From CCMP332 sp040218795 (GTDB lineage Bacteria; Bacteroidota; Bacteroidia; Cytophagales; CCMP332), in the NCBI GenBank assembly GCA_040218795.1, contig JAVJQT010000003.1, positions 62,001 to 126,000 on the forward strand: 64,000 nt of DNA, written 5' to 3'. This document shows, piece after piece, positions 17,941 through 27,940 of the stretch. The position numbers were made by a program, and so were the translations under genes. The notes under the pieces are model-generated. The model was not told the DNA's origin. It saw only the letters and a program-made list of their open reading frames with translations, and did no database searches. Position 1 is the stretch's first letter, and every line of letters starts with the position of its first letter.

Positions 17941-17946
17941 TATTAA

Positions 17947-18414
17947 TTAGAATCTAAAATGAGAAAATGCTTTGTTTGCTTCAGCCATACGATGTGTATC
18001 ATCTTTTTTCTTCACCGCAGAACCTTCACCTTTTGAAGCAGCAATAATTTCACCTGCAAGTCTTTCGGTCATTGTTTTTTCATTCCGGGCTCTTGCAAAT
18101 TTTATCATCCACTTCATACCCAATGCTACTTTTCTTGAAGGTCGCACCTCGATAGGCACTTGAAATGTAGCCCCTCCTACTCTTCGGCTTTTCACTTCTA
18201 CTGAAGGCATGATATTATTCAATGCTTTTTTCCAGGTTTCCAATCCGTTTTCACTGGTTCTTTCTTCAATTAGTTCACAAGCGTCATAGAAAATTGCATA
18301 TGAAACATTTTTCTTACCTCCCAACATCAAGTTGTTTACAAATTGAGTGACCAATTCATCTTTGAATTTAGGATCCGGAAGGAGTGGTCTTGCTTTTGGT
18401 TTTAATTTTCTCAT
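17947..18414 (-). CDS. rpsG: Ribosomal protein S7
   Basis: S7 nucleates assembly of the 30S head. It has 155 residues: MRKLKPKARPLLPDPKFKDE, then ELVTQFVNNLMLGGKKNVSY and GGATFQVPIEVRPSRKVALG. Normal length. 13 bp after rpsL and 6 bp before fusA. Confidence 0.98.
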   Translation of the reverse strand: MRKLKPKARPLLPDPKFKDELVTQFVNNLMLGGKKNVSYAIFYDACELIEERTSENGLETWKKALNNIMPSVEVKSRRVGGATFQVPIEVRPSRKVALGMKWMIKFARARNEKTMTERLAGEIIAASKGEGSAVKKKDDTHRMAEANKAFSHFRF

Positions 18415-18427
18415 TTCCCTTTAGAAA

Positions 18428-18802
18428 TTATTTTTTGGGTCGTTTTGCGCCGTATTTTGATCTTCTCTGAAGCCTACCGTTTACACCCGCTGTATCCAAT
18501 GCACCACGGATAATGTGATATCTCACACCCGGAAGATCCTTAACTCTTCCACCTCTAATTAATACAATAGAGTGTTCCTGAAGGTTGTGTCCTTCACCCG
18601 GGATATAAGCATTCACTTCTTTACCGTTGGTCAACCTCACCCTTGCAACTTTTCTCATCGCAGAGTTCGGCTTCTTAGGTGTAGTCGTATATACTCTGGT
18701 ACACACTCCTCTTCTTTGAGGACATGAATCCAAAGCCGGAGACTTAGATTTTGAAATCAAAGTCTTTCTTCCTTTTCTTACAAGTTGCTGAATTGTAGGC
18801 AT
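18428..18802 (-). CDS. rpsL: Ribosomal protein S12
   Basis: S12 controls decoding accuracy. It has 124 residues: MPTIQQLVRKGRKTL, RRGVCTRVYTTTPKKPNSAM and VKDLPGVRYHIIRGALDTAG. The lysine in PKKPNSA, where streptomycin-resistance changes occur, is the wild-type residue. First gene of the str transcript, behind its own promoter. Confidence 0.98.
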   Translation of the reverse strand: MPTIQQLVRKGRKTLISKSKSPALDSCPQRRGVCTRVYTTTPKKPNSAMRKVARVRLTNGKEVNAYIPGEGHNLQEHSIVLIRGGRVKDLPGVRYHIIRGALDTAGVNGRLQRRSKYGAKRPKK

Positions 18803-18822
18803 TTATTATAATATTTTTGTTT

Positions 18823-18842
18823 CAGCCAAAATTTTTGGACTG
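18823..18842 (-). promoter_or_regulatory. Imperfect inverted repeat in the rpsL leader
   Basis: On the minus strand CAGTCCAAAA faces TTTTGGCTG with one bulged base, directly downstream of the -7 box and 20 bases before the ATG. It mirrors the position of the repeats after the rpsH and rplC promoters. Confidence 0.45.
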
Positions 18843-18850
18843 CAAAACTA
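18843..18850 (-). promoter_or_regulatory. Promoter -7 box for rpsL-rpsG-fusA-rpsJ
   Basis: The minus strand reads TAGTTTTG (TAnnTTTG) followed by CAGTCC. A TTG lies 20 bp upstream, the right -33 spacing. It sits in the gap between DUF3467 and rpsL, which has no terminator, so the upstream rpoBC transcript may also read in. Confidence 0.75.
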
Positions 18851-18897
18851 TTTAAAAACTTAATATTTACCAATCGATTTTAGAATTAATATTGAGA

Positions 18898-19218
18898 TCA
18901 GGCTTCTCCAACCGGTCCACCAAAATTCATTGGAATCTTCATTTCACCGTCAGCCTGCTTAATCTCTCCAAAATTCTCTTCGTATTTGCGAATATTATCG
19001 TTTAAGGCACGCATTAATCTTTTGGCGTGTTCGGGTGTAATTACGATTCTAGATTTAACCTTGGCTTTCGGTGTGCCTGGCATCATTTTAATAAAATCAA
19101 TCACAAATTCGCTCGAAGAATGAGCGATCATTGCTAAATTAACATAGATGCCCTCCGCCATTTCGTCGGAGAGCTCTATGTTTATCTGATTTTTCTCTTT
19201 CTTTTGCTGATCAGCCAT
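18898..19218 (-). CDS. DUF3467 protein linked to rpoC
   Basis: A 106-residue soluble protein without a known function. It matches the DUF3467 family as I recall it: INIELSDEMAEGIYVNLAMI, then HSSSEFVIDFIKMMPGTPKA and VITPEHAKRLMRALNDNI. It starts 2 bp after the rpoC stop and so is almost surely cotranslated with it. This linkage is common in Bacteroidota and suggests a role tied to transcription or growth, but that is inference. The fold looks like a small alpha/beta domain with a Gly-rich tail. Confidence 0.85.
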   Translation of the reverse strand: MADQQKKEKNQINIELSDEMAEGIYVNLAMIAHSSSEFVIDFIKMMPGTPKAKVKSRIVITPEHAKRLMRALNDNIRKYEENFGEIKQADGEMKIPMNFGGPVGEA

Positions 19219-19220
19219 AA

Positions 19221-22200
19221 CTATTCGGAGACTTTTTCGTCGCTCAATTCAACTTCTTTTTCCCCTTCCATAAGAAGATCATAATCATCTGCTGAACCCA
19301 CAATTACATCCTGAAAATCTCTGAAACCTGTACCGGCAGGTATCTTATGACCAACAATCACATTCTCTTTAAGACCCTGCAAGTCATCAGCCTTTCCACG
19401 TATTGAAGCTTCGCTTAATACTTTAGTTGTTTCCTGGAATGATGCTGCCGAAATGAAACTTTCAGTTCCCAAAGAGGCTTGAGTGATACCTTGTAGTGCA
19501 GGACTTGCCAACGCAGGCTTTGCATCCCTTACTTTTACAAGTTTCATATCTTTTCGCTTCAAACTTGAGTTCTCATCTCTGAGTTTTCTCAATGAAACAA
19601 TTTGACCTTGTTTCAAATTTTGAGAATCTCCCGGATCTTCTACTACTTTCATTTCAATGATATTATCATTTTCTTCCATGAAAGCAAATTTGTTAACATT
19701 CTGTCCTTTGAGGAAGCTGGTATCACCTGAATCGATAATCTCAAGCTTTTGCATCATTTGACGAACGATAACTTCTATATGTTTATCGCTAATTTTTACA
19801 CCCTGAAGTCGGTATACTTCCTGAATTTCATTAACGATATATTCCTGAACAGCTGTTGGCCCTTTGATGGATAAAATATCAGATGGTGTTATTGCTCCAT
19901 CGGAAAGTGCATACCCGGCTTTGACAAAATCATTATCCTGTACAAGGATATGTTTAGACAAAGGCACAAGATATTTTTTCTTCACTTCATCCTTGGACTC
20001 AACAAAGATTTCTCTATTCCCTCTTTTGATACCACCAAATGAAACTACACCATCAATTTCACTGACTACGGCAGGGTTTGAAGGATTTCTAGCCTCAAAT
20101 AACTCGGTTACCCTTGGAAGTCCACCAGTGATATCTCTGGTTTTACTTGTAGATCTTGGAATTTTTGCAAGAATATGACCTGCTTTGATTTTTTGAGCTT
20201 CGTTCACATTAATGTGAGCGCCTACAGGAATATTATATCCTTTGCTTTCCCCTTTTGAATCACTAACAATTATCGCAGGGTTCTTGGTTTTATCCTTAGT
20301 ATCAACAATCACTTTCTCTCTGTGACCTGTTTGTTCATCGGACTCCTCTCTAAAAGTAATCCCCTCTTCAATTGACTCATAGGCAATTTCTCCCGGGAAT
20401 TCTGATAAAATAACAGCATTGTAAGGATCCCAATAACACAACTCCTCGCCTTTCTTAACTTTCTGTTTTTCAGAAACCTTTAAGAAAGCACCATAAGGCA
20501 CATGATTTGTAATCAAGGTCTTTTTAGATTTAGGATCGATAATTTTTATCTCACCCATTCTAGACATAACTACTTCAGAATCGTTATCATCCTTGTCTTT
20601 TGTTGTGACAGTTTTTAAATCTTCGAATTCTACAACGCCTTCAAACTTGGCATGAATAGAAGCCTCTGTTGCAATATTTGACGCCGTACCACCAACGTGG
20701 AAAGTACGTAATGTCAGCTGAGTACCCGGCTCACCAATCGATTGTGCCGCAATAACACCAACAGCCTCACCTCTTTGAGCCATATCTCCACTGGCAAGAT
20801 TTCTACCATAACACTGAGCACAGATTCCTTTTTTAGAATCACATGTCAAAGCGGATCTGATTTCAACTGTCTCAATACCAGAGTTGTCAATTCTATCTGC
20901 TATTTCTTCAGTAATTTCCTCATTCGCCTTTAGAATAAGTTCTTCTGAAATAGGATCAATGATATCATTCAAGGCAACTCTGCCCAAAATCCTTTCAGAC
21001 AATGGCTCAACAACTTCTTCATTATCTTTTAATGCCGAAGTACTGATACCTCTTAAGGTTCCACAATCGGCCTCGGTAATTACAACATCTTGAGATACAT
21101 CTACCAATCTCCTTGTCAAATATCCCGCATCAGCTGTTTTCAAAGCTGTATCAGCCAGACCTTTTCTTGCACCGTGTGTGGATATGAAATATTCAATTAC
21201 ATCAAGACCTTCCTTGAAATTCGATATAATCGGGTTCTCTATAATACCACCAACACTACCAACTAAGTTTTTCTGTGGTTTGGCCATCAATCCTCTCATA
21301 CCACCCAACTGACGAATCTGCTCTCTTGATCCTCTGGCTCCAGAGTGCATCATCATATATATACAATTGAAACCCTGCTCATCAGTTTCCAATTGCTTCA
21401 TCAGCGTGTTTGTGATTTGAGAATTGATCCTGGTCCAGATATCAATTACCTGGTTATATCTCTCATTGTCAGTAATCAGTCCCATCATATAATTCTGGGA
21501 AACTGCTTCTACTTCTTCTTTTGCTTTAACAATCAACTCCTCTTTAACAGAAGGTATGATAATTTCAGAAAGTCCCATTGACAATCCTCCTTTGTAAGCA
21601 TTTTGGAAACCTAATTCCTTAATGTCATCCAGGAAGTTGGCCGTTCTTGAAACACCGCAGGTTTTATAAATAGAAGAAATAATTTTTTGAAGCTTTTTCT
21701 TTGTTAAAAGCTCATCGATAAATCCTACTTCTTCAGGTACAAACTGATTAAAAAGAACTCTTCCCGCTACTGTTTCAATTAATTTTGTTTCAAGTTCTCC
21801 TGCTTCATTTCTTACATTCGTACGTACTTTAATGTGAGCATGCTTGTTTAATCGTCCTTCGTTAATGGCAATTATTACTTCTTCAGGACCATAGAAGGTC
21901 ATTCCTTCGCCGTCTATTGGATATTCTTTTGTATGCTTTCTTCCTTTCGTCAAATAATACAATCCCAATACCATATCCTGTGATGGAACTGCAATAGGTG
22001 CACCATTGGCAGGATTTAAAATATTATGACTGGCCAACATTAACAACATCGCTTCCAGTACAGCGCCATGTCCTAGAGGTACATGAACCGCCATTTGGTC
22101 ACCATCAAAGTCAGCGTTAAAAGCTGTACAAACTAATGGGTGTAACTGAATGGCTTTACCTTCTATAAGTTTTGGTTGAAAGGCCTGAATTCCCAAACGG

Positions 22201-23531
22201 TGCAATGTTGGTGCCCGGTTTAGCATCACAGGATGTCCCTTCAATACGTTTTCAAGAATATCCCAAATAACAGGATCTTTCCGTTCAACAATTTTCTTCG
22301 CGGATTTTACGGTCTTTACAATTCCTCTTTCGATTAATTTTCTAATCACAAAAGGCTTGAAAAGCTCAGCCGCCATATTTTTAGGAAGGCCACATTCGTG
22401 CATTTTAAGTTGTGGGCCAACTACGATTACCGAACGACCCGAATAATCCACTCTTTTTCCTAAAAGGTTTTGACGGAAACGACCTTGTTTTCCTTTAAGC
22501 ATATCACTTAAAGATTTCAAAGCTCTGTTACCTTCAGCTCTTACGGCATTTACTTTTCTTGAATTGTCGAAAAGTGAATCAACCGCTTCCTGAAGCATTC
22601 TTTTTTCATTTCTAAGAATAACTTCCGGTGCTTTTATTTCTATCAATCTTTTTAAACGGTTATTTCTAATAATAACCCTTCTGTAAAGATCATTTAAATC
22701 TGAAGTAGCAAATCTTCCCCCATCTAAAGGCACAAGTGGCCTCAATTCAGGTGGAATAACTGGAACCATTTTAATGACCATCCACTCAGGACGATTTTCG
22801 ATTCTTGTTCTAGCTTCTCTGAATGCTTCAACAACTTTAAGTCTCTTAAGTGCTTCTGCTTTTCTTTGTTGTGAAGTATCATTGGCCGCCTGATGACGCA
22901 ATTGAAAAGACAAACTATCCAAGTCCAGTCTACTCAAAAGCATTTCAAGTGCATCTGCACCCATTTCAGCAATAAACTTATTAGGATCGCTGTCATCGAG
23001 ACTTTGATTTTCTCTGGGAAGTTTATCCAGAATGTCCAGATACTCATCTTCTGTTAAGAAATCCAAATAGTTGACGCCGTCCTCTTCTTTAATACCGGCC
23101 TGAACAACCACATATCTTTCATAATATATGATCTGATCCAGTTTTTTAGTTGGTAAGCCTAAAAGGTATCCTATTTTATTTGGCAATGATCTGAAATACC
23201 AGATATGAGCTACAGGAACAACCAATTCGATGTGTCCCATTCTTTCTCTTCTGACTTTCTTTTCAGTCACCTCTACTCCACATCGGTCACAAATGATTCC
23301 TTTGTATCGAATTCGCTTGTATTTACCGCAATGGCACTCATAATCCTTTACAGGTCCGAAAATTCTTTCACAGAATAATCCTCCCATTTCTGGTTTATAA
23401 GTTCTGTAATTTATGGTTTCCGGCTGAGTTACCTCCCCGTAAGAACTTTCCAGGATTGACTCCGGCGAAGCCAGACTGATCGTAATTTTATTAAAATCAC
23501 TTTTTATTTTCTTATTTCTTCTAAAAGCCAT
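19221..23531 (-). CDS. rpoC: RNA polymerase beta' subunit
   Basis: The largest RNA polymerase subunit, 1436 residues. The N-terminal zinc finger is seen at about 66-85 (CHCGKYKRIRYKGIICDRCG). The catalytic Mg site is the NADFDGDQMAVHVPL motif near residue 460-475. A second zinc site lies around residue 900 (CDSKKGICAQCYG). The trigger-loop region GEAVGVIAAQSIGEPGTQLT is intact. It follows rpoB by 24 bp and precedes the DUF3467 gene. Confidence 0.99.
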   Translation of the reverse strand: MAFRRNKKIKSDFNKITISLASPESILESSYGEVTQPETINYRTYKPEMGGLFCERIFGPVKDYECHCGKYKRIRYKGIICDRCGVEVTEKKVRRERMGHIELVVPVAHIWYFRSLPNKIGYLLGLPTKKLDQIIYYERYVVVQAGIKEEDGVNYLDFLTEDEYLDILDKLPRENQSLDDSDPNKFIAEMGADALEMLLSRLDLDSLSFQLRHQAANDTSQQRKAEALKRLKVVEAFREARTRIENRPEWMVIKMVPVIPPELRPLVPLDGGRFATSDLNDLYRRVIIRNNRLKRLIEIKAPEVILRNEKRMLQEAVDSLFDNSRKVNAVRAEGNRALKSLSDMLKGKQGRFRQNLLGKRVDYSGRSVIVVGPQLKMHECGLPKNMAAELFKPFVIRKLIERGIVKTVKSAKKIVERKDPVIWDILENVLKGHPVMLNRAPTLHRLGIQAFQPKLIEGKAIQLHPLVCTAFNADFDGDQMAVHVPLGHGAVLEAMLLMLASHNILNPANGAPIAVPSQDMVLGLYYLTKGRKHTKEYPIDGEGMTFYGPEEVIIAINEGRLNKHAHIKVRTNVRNEAGELETKLIETVAGRVLFNQFVPEEVGFIDELLTKKKLQKIISSIYKTCGVSRTANFLDDIKELGFQNAYKGGLSMGLSEIIIPSVKEELIVKAKEEVEAVSQNYMMGLITDNERYNQVIDIWTRINSQITNTLMKQLETDEQGFNCIYMMMHSGARGSREQIRQLGGMRGLMAKPQKNLVGSVGGIIENPIISNFKEGLDVIEYFISTHGARKGLADTALKTADAGYLTRRLVDVSQDVVITEADCGTLRGISTSALKDNEEVVEPLSERILGRVALNDIIDPISEELILKANEEITEEIADRIDNSGIETVEIRSALTCDSKKGICAQCYGRNLASGDMAQRGEAVGVIAAQSIGEPGTQLTLRTFHVGGTASNIATEASIHAKFEGVVEFEDLKTVTTKDKDDNDSEVVMSRMGEIKIIDPKSKKTLITNHVPYGAFLKVSEKQKVKKGEELCYWDPYNAVILSEFPGEIAYESIEEGITFREESDEQTGHREKVIVDTKDKTKNPAIIVSDSKGESKGYNIPVGAHINVNEAQKIKAGHILAKIPRSTSKTRDITGGLPRVTELFEARNPSNPAVVSEIDGVVSFGGIKRGNREIFVESKDEVKKKYLVPLSKHILVQDNDFVKAGYALSDGAITPSDILSIKGPTAVQEYIVNEIQEVYRLQGVKISDKHIEVIVRQMMQKLEIIDSGDTSFLKGQNVNKFAFMEENDNIIEMKVVEDPGDSQNLKQGQIVSLRKLRDENSSLKRKDMKLVKVRDAKPALASPALQGITQASLGTESFISAASFQETTKVLSEASIRGKADDLQGLKENVIVGHKIPAGTGFRDFQDVIVGSADDYDLLMEGEKEVELSDEKVSE

Positions 23532-23555
23532 AATGACAATTTAAATCTTAAATAA

Positions 23556-26500
23556 TTAGTCGAGTGTAACCTCTAATGCTAATCCCCTTAATTCATGCAC
23601 AAGTACATTAAATGATTCAGGAACATTTGGTGTTGGAGTGTTTTCGCCTTTTACGATTGATTCGTACGTTTTAGCTCTTCCAATCACATCATCCGATTTT
23701 ACAGTCAACATTTCCTGCAAAACATTAGAAGCACCAAATGCTTCAAGTGCCCATACCTCCATTTCACCAAATCTCTGACCACCAAACTGAGCTTTACCTC
23801 CAAGTGGTTGTTGAGTGATGAGTGAGTATGGTCCAATTGATCTTGCGTGCATTTTGTCATCTACCATGTGACCTAGTTTCAACATGTAGATTACACCAAC
23901 AGTCACCGGCAAATCAAATTGATCGCCAGTTAAGCCATCGTATAAATAAGCTCTTCCGTAATCAGGCAATCCTGCTTCTTTAAGCTCATTTTCAACTTCT
24001 TGGGCTGTAGCACCATCAAAAATTGGGGTTGCATATCTTTTACCCATTTTAAGTCCGGCCCATCCAAGGACAGTTTCATAAATCTGGCCGAGGTTCATAC
24101 GGGAAGGCACACCCAATGGGTTGAGCACAATATCAACCGGAGTTCCGTCTTCCAGGAATGGCATATCCTCTTCTCTCACAATTCTTGCAACGACACCTTT
24201 GTTTCCGTGTCTACCTGCCATTTTATCCCCTACTTTCAGTTTTCTTTTCTTAGCCACATAAACTTTGGCCAGACTGACAATACCTGTTGGCAATTCATCG
24301 CCTACTTCTAAGGTATATCTCTCTCTTTTAAATGATCCCATGAACTTGTTTCGCTCCAAAGTGAAATTCTTCACCAGTTGCTTAACTTTTGTGTTCAATT
24401 TCTCATCATCTGTCCAGTTTTCATGGATCAAATCACTGAGTAGGTTTGCTTCTTCCGGCACCGAGTAATTACTTTCGTCACGATAAACATTCTTTTCAGG
24501 GAAAATCTTTTCACGAATATTGTTTTCGGTAAATTTCGTTCCCTTAGGAATGATATCATCACCAAATTTGTGTTTTACGCCATTTGAAGGTTTACCAGCA
24601 AGAATTTCAGCCAATTTCTTAACCGCCCTTGCTTTAAGTTCAGTTAATTGATTGCCGTATTTTTGCTTTAAGATTTCAACTTCTTTTTTAGCTTTTACTC
24701 TGGAATCTTTATCTCTTTTAGGTCTAGAGAATAATTTGGTATCAATCACCACTCCTTTTAATGAAGGAGGTGCTTTCAATGAAGCATCTTTAACATCGCC
24801 GGCTTTATCTCCAAAGATTGCTCGAAGTAATTTTTCTTCCGGAGTCGGATCAGATTCCCCTTTCGGTGTTATTTTACCGATAAGGATATCACCTTCTTTA
24901 ATCTCGGCACCTACACGAATGATACCGTTCTCATCCAAATTGGCTACGGCTTCTTCACTTACGTTAGGAATTTCAGAAGTCAATTCTTCTTCACCCCTTT
25001 TGGTGTCTCGTACTTCAAGTTCAAATTCTTCAATATGAACCGATGTAAATACGTCGTCTTTTACAACTCGTTCTGAAATTACAATTGCATCTTCAAAGTT
25101 ATATCCCTGCCAAGGCATGAAGGCCACAAGCATATTTTTACCAAGGGCTAATTCTCCATTTTCGGTAGAGAATCCTTCGCACAAAATATCACCTTCCTTA
25201 ATTTTCTGACCTTTTTTAACAATCGGTTTAAGGCTTACGCAAGTGTCCTGATTGGTTCTTCTGAATTTGATAAGATTATAAGTCTTCTCGTTTTCTTCAA
25301 AATTCACCAATTCCTGTTCTGCAGTTAAGGAATATCGTATGCTGATTTTATCTGCATCGACGAAAATTACTTCTCCATCTCCTTCAGCTCTGATTAGTGT
25401 TCTGGAATCACGGGCCGCTCTTGCTTCCATTCCTGTACCCACAATTGGCGCTTCAGGAATTAAAAGTGGAACTGCCTGACGTTGCATGTTAGATCCCATA
25501 AGAGCTCTGTTGGCATCATCATGTTCCAAAAATGGAATTAATGAAGCGGCAACAGATACAATCTGATTTGGAGCAATGTCCATTAAGGCAATTTTATCCG
25601 GCTCAATTACAGGAAAATCACCTTCTAGTCTCGCTTTTACTTTATCATTTATAAATTTACCTTTTGCATCAATCGGGGCGTTTGCCTGAGCAATAAAGGT
25701 ATCATCTTCCTCTTCCGCAGTAAGATATTTAACCTCACCATTGATATCTACAACTCCTTTTTTAACCTCTCTGTATGGTGTTTCGATAAATCCCATGTTA
25801 TTCACTTTAGCATGAACACAAAGGGAAGAGATCAGTCCGATATTAGGACCTTCAGGTGTTTCAATTGTACACAGCCTACCATAGTGCGTATAATGAACAT
25901 CCCGAACTTCAAATCCTGCTCTTTCTCTTGAAAGTCCTCCCGGCCCTAGAGCCGACATTCTTCTTTTATGAGTTATCTCGGCCAAAGGATTTGTTTGATC
26001 CATGAACTGAGAAAGCTGATTTGTTCCGAAGAATGAATTGATAACCGATGACAATGTTCTTGCATTAATAAGGTCAACAGGTTTGAATTCCTCATTGTCA
26101 CGAACATTCATTCTCTCTTTGATGGTACGCGCCATTCTGGCCAGTCCAACACCGAATTGAGAATACAATTGTTCTCCAACAGTTCTTACACGTCTATTAC
26201 TCAAGTGGTCAATATCATCCACCACAGCTTTTGAGTTAATTAAACCAATAAGATATTTTACAATTAGAATAATATCCTGATTGGTCAGAACTTTCACTTC
26301 CGAATCGATATCGAGACCCAATTTCTTATTGATCCTGTATCGACCTACTTCACCTAAATCGTATCTTTTATCTGAGAAGAAAAGATTTTGGATTACCTCA
26401 CGAGCCGTAGCTTCATCAGGTGCTTCGGTATTTCTTAGCTGACGATAAATTTGCTCAACGGCTTCTTTCTCAGAGTTTGAGTTGTCTTTTTGAAGCGTAT

Positions 26501-27431
26501 TGTAAATGATCTGGTAATCGGCAATGTTCACATCTTCTTTGTGAAGAATTACGGATTTTGAACCGGATTCTACAATAAGTTCAATATCATCTGCTTCTAC
26601 GGCTGAATCCCTTTCCAATAAAACTTCATTTCTATCGATTGAGATTACCTCACCGGTATCTTCATCCACGAAATCTTCCGTCCAGGTTCTTAAGACCCTC
26701 GCCGCTAGTTTTCGGCCAATAATTTTCTTAAGATTTTTCGCTGTTGCCTCAACTTCTTCAGACAATCCGAATAATTCAAGAATTTCTTTATCCGAACCAT
26801 ATCCTATCGCTCTCAAAAGAGTAGTTACAGGAAATTTCTTTTTCCTGTCGATGTAAGCGTACATGACATTGTTGACGTCAGTAGCAAATTCTATCCAAGA
26901 ACCTTTAAATGGAATAATTCTGGCAGAATATAATTTGGTTCCGTTAGTATGTTTACTCTGAGCAAAGAATACACCGGGAGATCTATGTAACTGAGAAACG
27001 ATTACTCGTTCTGCTCCGTTTATCACAAAAGATCCCTTAGGAGTCATATAAGGAATATTGCCAAGAAAAACTTCCTGCTCAATAGTCTCAAATTCTTCGT
27101 GCTCTTCATCATTACATGAAAGCCTTAATTTAGCTTTCAAAGGAACAGCATATGTCAGTCCTCTATCGATACACTCATCGATGTCGTATTTTGGAGGATC
27201 AATGACATAGTCAATGAATTCCAATACGTAGACTTCTCTGGAATCTGAGATAGGAAAATTCTCACAAAATACTTTGTAAAGACCTTCTTGCAATCTGTTT
27301 TCCGGATTGGTGTCCAACTGGAAAAAATCTCTGAAAGATTTTAACTGGACATCTAAAAAATCCGGATATTCTATTGATGATTGAGTGGAAGAAAAATTAA
27401 TTCTTCCGGTTGATTTATCTACACTAGCCAA
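23556..27431 (-). CDS. rpoB: RNA polymerase beta subunit
   Basis: The beta subunit, 1291 residues. The rifampicin-binding region is wild-type-like (GTNQLSQFMDQTNPLAEITH, KRRMSALGPGGLSRERAG). The C-terminal switch region KLGHMVDDKMHARSIGPYSL and PLGGKAQFGGQRFGEMEVWA are intact. The start appears to be a TTG at 27431 (MASVDKSTGRINFSS). There is no ATG in frame upstream before a TAA five codons away, and homologues begin at this point. A 98-bp gap with an attenuator-like hairpin separates it from rplL. Confidence 0.98.
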   Translation of the reverse strand: MASVDKSTGRINFSSTQSSIEYPDFLDVQLKSFRDFFQLDTNPENRLQEGLYKVFCENFPISDSREVYVLEFIDYVIDPPKYDIDECIDRGLTYAVPLKAKLRLSCNDEEHEEFETIEQEVFLGNIPYMTPKGSFVINGAERVIVSQLHRSPGVFFAQSKHTNGTKLYSARIIPFKGSWIEFATDVNNVMYAYIDRKKKFPVTTLLRAIGYGSDKEILELFGLSEEVEATAKNLKKIIGRKLAARVLRTWTEDFVDEDTGEVISIDRNEVLLERDSAVEADDIELIVESGSKSVILHKEDVNIADYQIIYNTLQKDNSNSEKEAVEQIYRQLRNTEAPDEATAREVIQNLFFSDKRYDLGEVGRYRINKKLGLDIDSEVKVLTNQDIILIVKYLIGLINSKAVVDDIDHLSNRRVRTVGEQLYSQFGVGLARMARTIKERMNVRDNEEFKPVDLINARTLSSVINSFFGTNQLSQFMDQTNPLAEITHKRRMSALGPGGLSRERAGFEVRDVHYTHYGRLCTIETPEGPNIGLISSLCVHAKVNNMGFIETPYREVKKGVVDINGEVKYLTAEEEDDTFIAQANAPIDAKGKFINDKVKARLEGDFPVIEPDKIALMDIAPNQIVSVAASLIPFLEHDDANRALMGSNMQRQAVPLLIPEAPIVGTGMEARAARDSRTLIRAEGDGEVIFVDADKISIRYSLTAEQELVNFEENEKTYNLIKFRRTNQDTCVSLKPIVKKGQKIKEGDILCEGFSTENGELALGKNMLVAFMPWQGYNFEDAIVISERVVKDDVFTSVHIEEFELEVRDTKRGEEELTSEIPNVSEEAVANLDENGIIRVGAEIKEGDILIGKITPKGESDPTPEEKLLRAIFGDKAGDVKDASLKAPPSLKGVVIDTKLFSRPKRDKDSRVKAKKEVEILKQKYGNQLTELKARAVKKLAEILAGKPSNGVKHKFGDDIIPKGTKFTENNIREKIFPEKNVYRDESNYSVPEEANLLSDLIHENWTDDEKLNTKVKQLVKNFTLERNKFMGSFKRERYTLEVGDELPTGIVSLAKVYVAKKRKLKVGDKMAGRHGNKGVVARIVREEDMPFLEDGTPVDIVLNPLGVPSRMNLGQIYETVLGWAGLKMGKRYATPIFDGATAQEVENELKEAGLPDYGRAYLYDGLTGDQFDLPVTVGVIYMLKLGHMVDDKMHARSIGPYSLITQQPLGGKAQFGGQRFGEMEVWALEAFGASNVLQEMLTVKSDDVIGRAKTYESIVKGENTPTPNVPESFNVLVHELRGLALEVTLD

Positions 27432-27479
27432 GGCTCGGGTTTTTTAATGAAAAATTATTACTAGGTACAAACAGGAAAA

Positions 27480-27499
27480 GACCTGACGCAAGCCAGGCC
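27480..27499 (-). terminator. Attenuator-like hairpin between rplL and rpoB
   Basis: On the minus strand GGCCTG and CAGGTC pair (6 bp with one G-U, 8-nt loop), followed by TTTTCC. This is a weak intrinsic terminator or attenuator. Its position matches that of the partial terminator between rplL and rpoB in E. coli, which lowers polymerase relative to ribosomal protein synthesis. Confidence 0.45.
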
Positions 27500-27529
27500 T
27501 ACAATGGACTAAATTTCCTTTGAGAGCTC

Positions 27530-27913
27530 TTATTTTAATTCTACTTCTGCTCCTGCTTCTTCTAATTTTGCTTTTAAAGCTTCCGCTTCATCTTTAGGTG
27601 CACCTTCTTTTACTGCTTTTGGCGCTCCGTCAACGATTTCCTTAGCTTCTTTCAAACCTAAACCAGTTACTTCTTTAACTAATTTTACAATTTGAAGTTT
27701 AGCTCCTCCTGGTGATTTAAGGATTACGTCGAATTCTGATTTTTCTTCAGCTGCTCCGGCACCTTCACCTGCTCCACCACCTGCTACCATTACTGGAGCG
27801 GCTGCTGCTGCTGGTTCGATACCATGTGTTTCTTTTAAATAGTCTGCTAATTCATTAACTTCTTTAACTGTTAATTCTACTAGCTGATCCCCTATTGCTT
27901 TTACGTCTGCCAT
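27530..27913 (-). CDS. rplL: Ribosomal protein L7/L12
   Basis: L7/L12 is the multicopy stalk protein that recruits translation factors. It has 127 residues: an N-terminal dimerisation helix to about 35, an alanine/glycine hinge (AAAAAPVMVAGGGAGEGAGA) and the C-terminal domain EKSEFDVILKSPGGAKLQIV. Followed by the rplL-rpoB gap. Confidence 0.98.
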   Translation of the reverse strand: MADVKAIGDQLVELTVKEVNELADYLKETHGIEPAAAAAPVMVAGGGAGEGAGAAEEKSEFDVILKSPGGAKLQIVKLVKEVTGLGLKEAKEIVDGAPKAVKEGAPKDEAEALKAKLEEAGAEVELK

Positions 27914-27940
27914 TTTAAAAAGTATTTATTCCGTTATTGT

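Noticed and set aside
24000..24311. Plus-strand frame opposite rpoB
   Set aside because: Shadow frame; composition follows the rpoB codons on the other strand.
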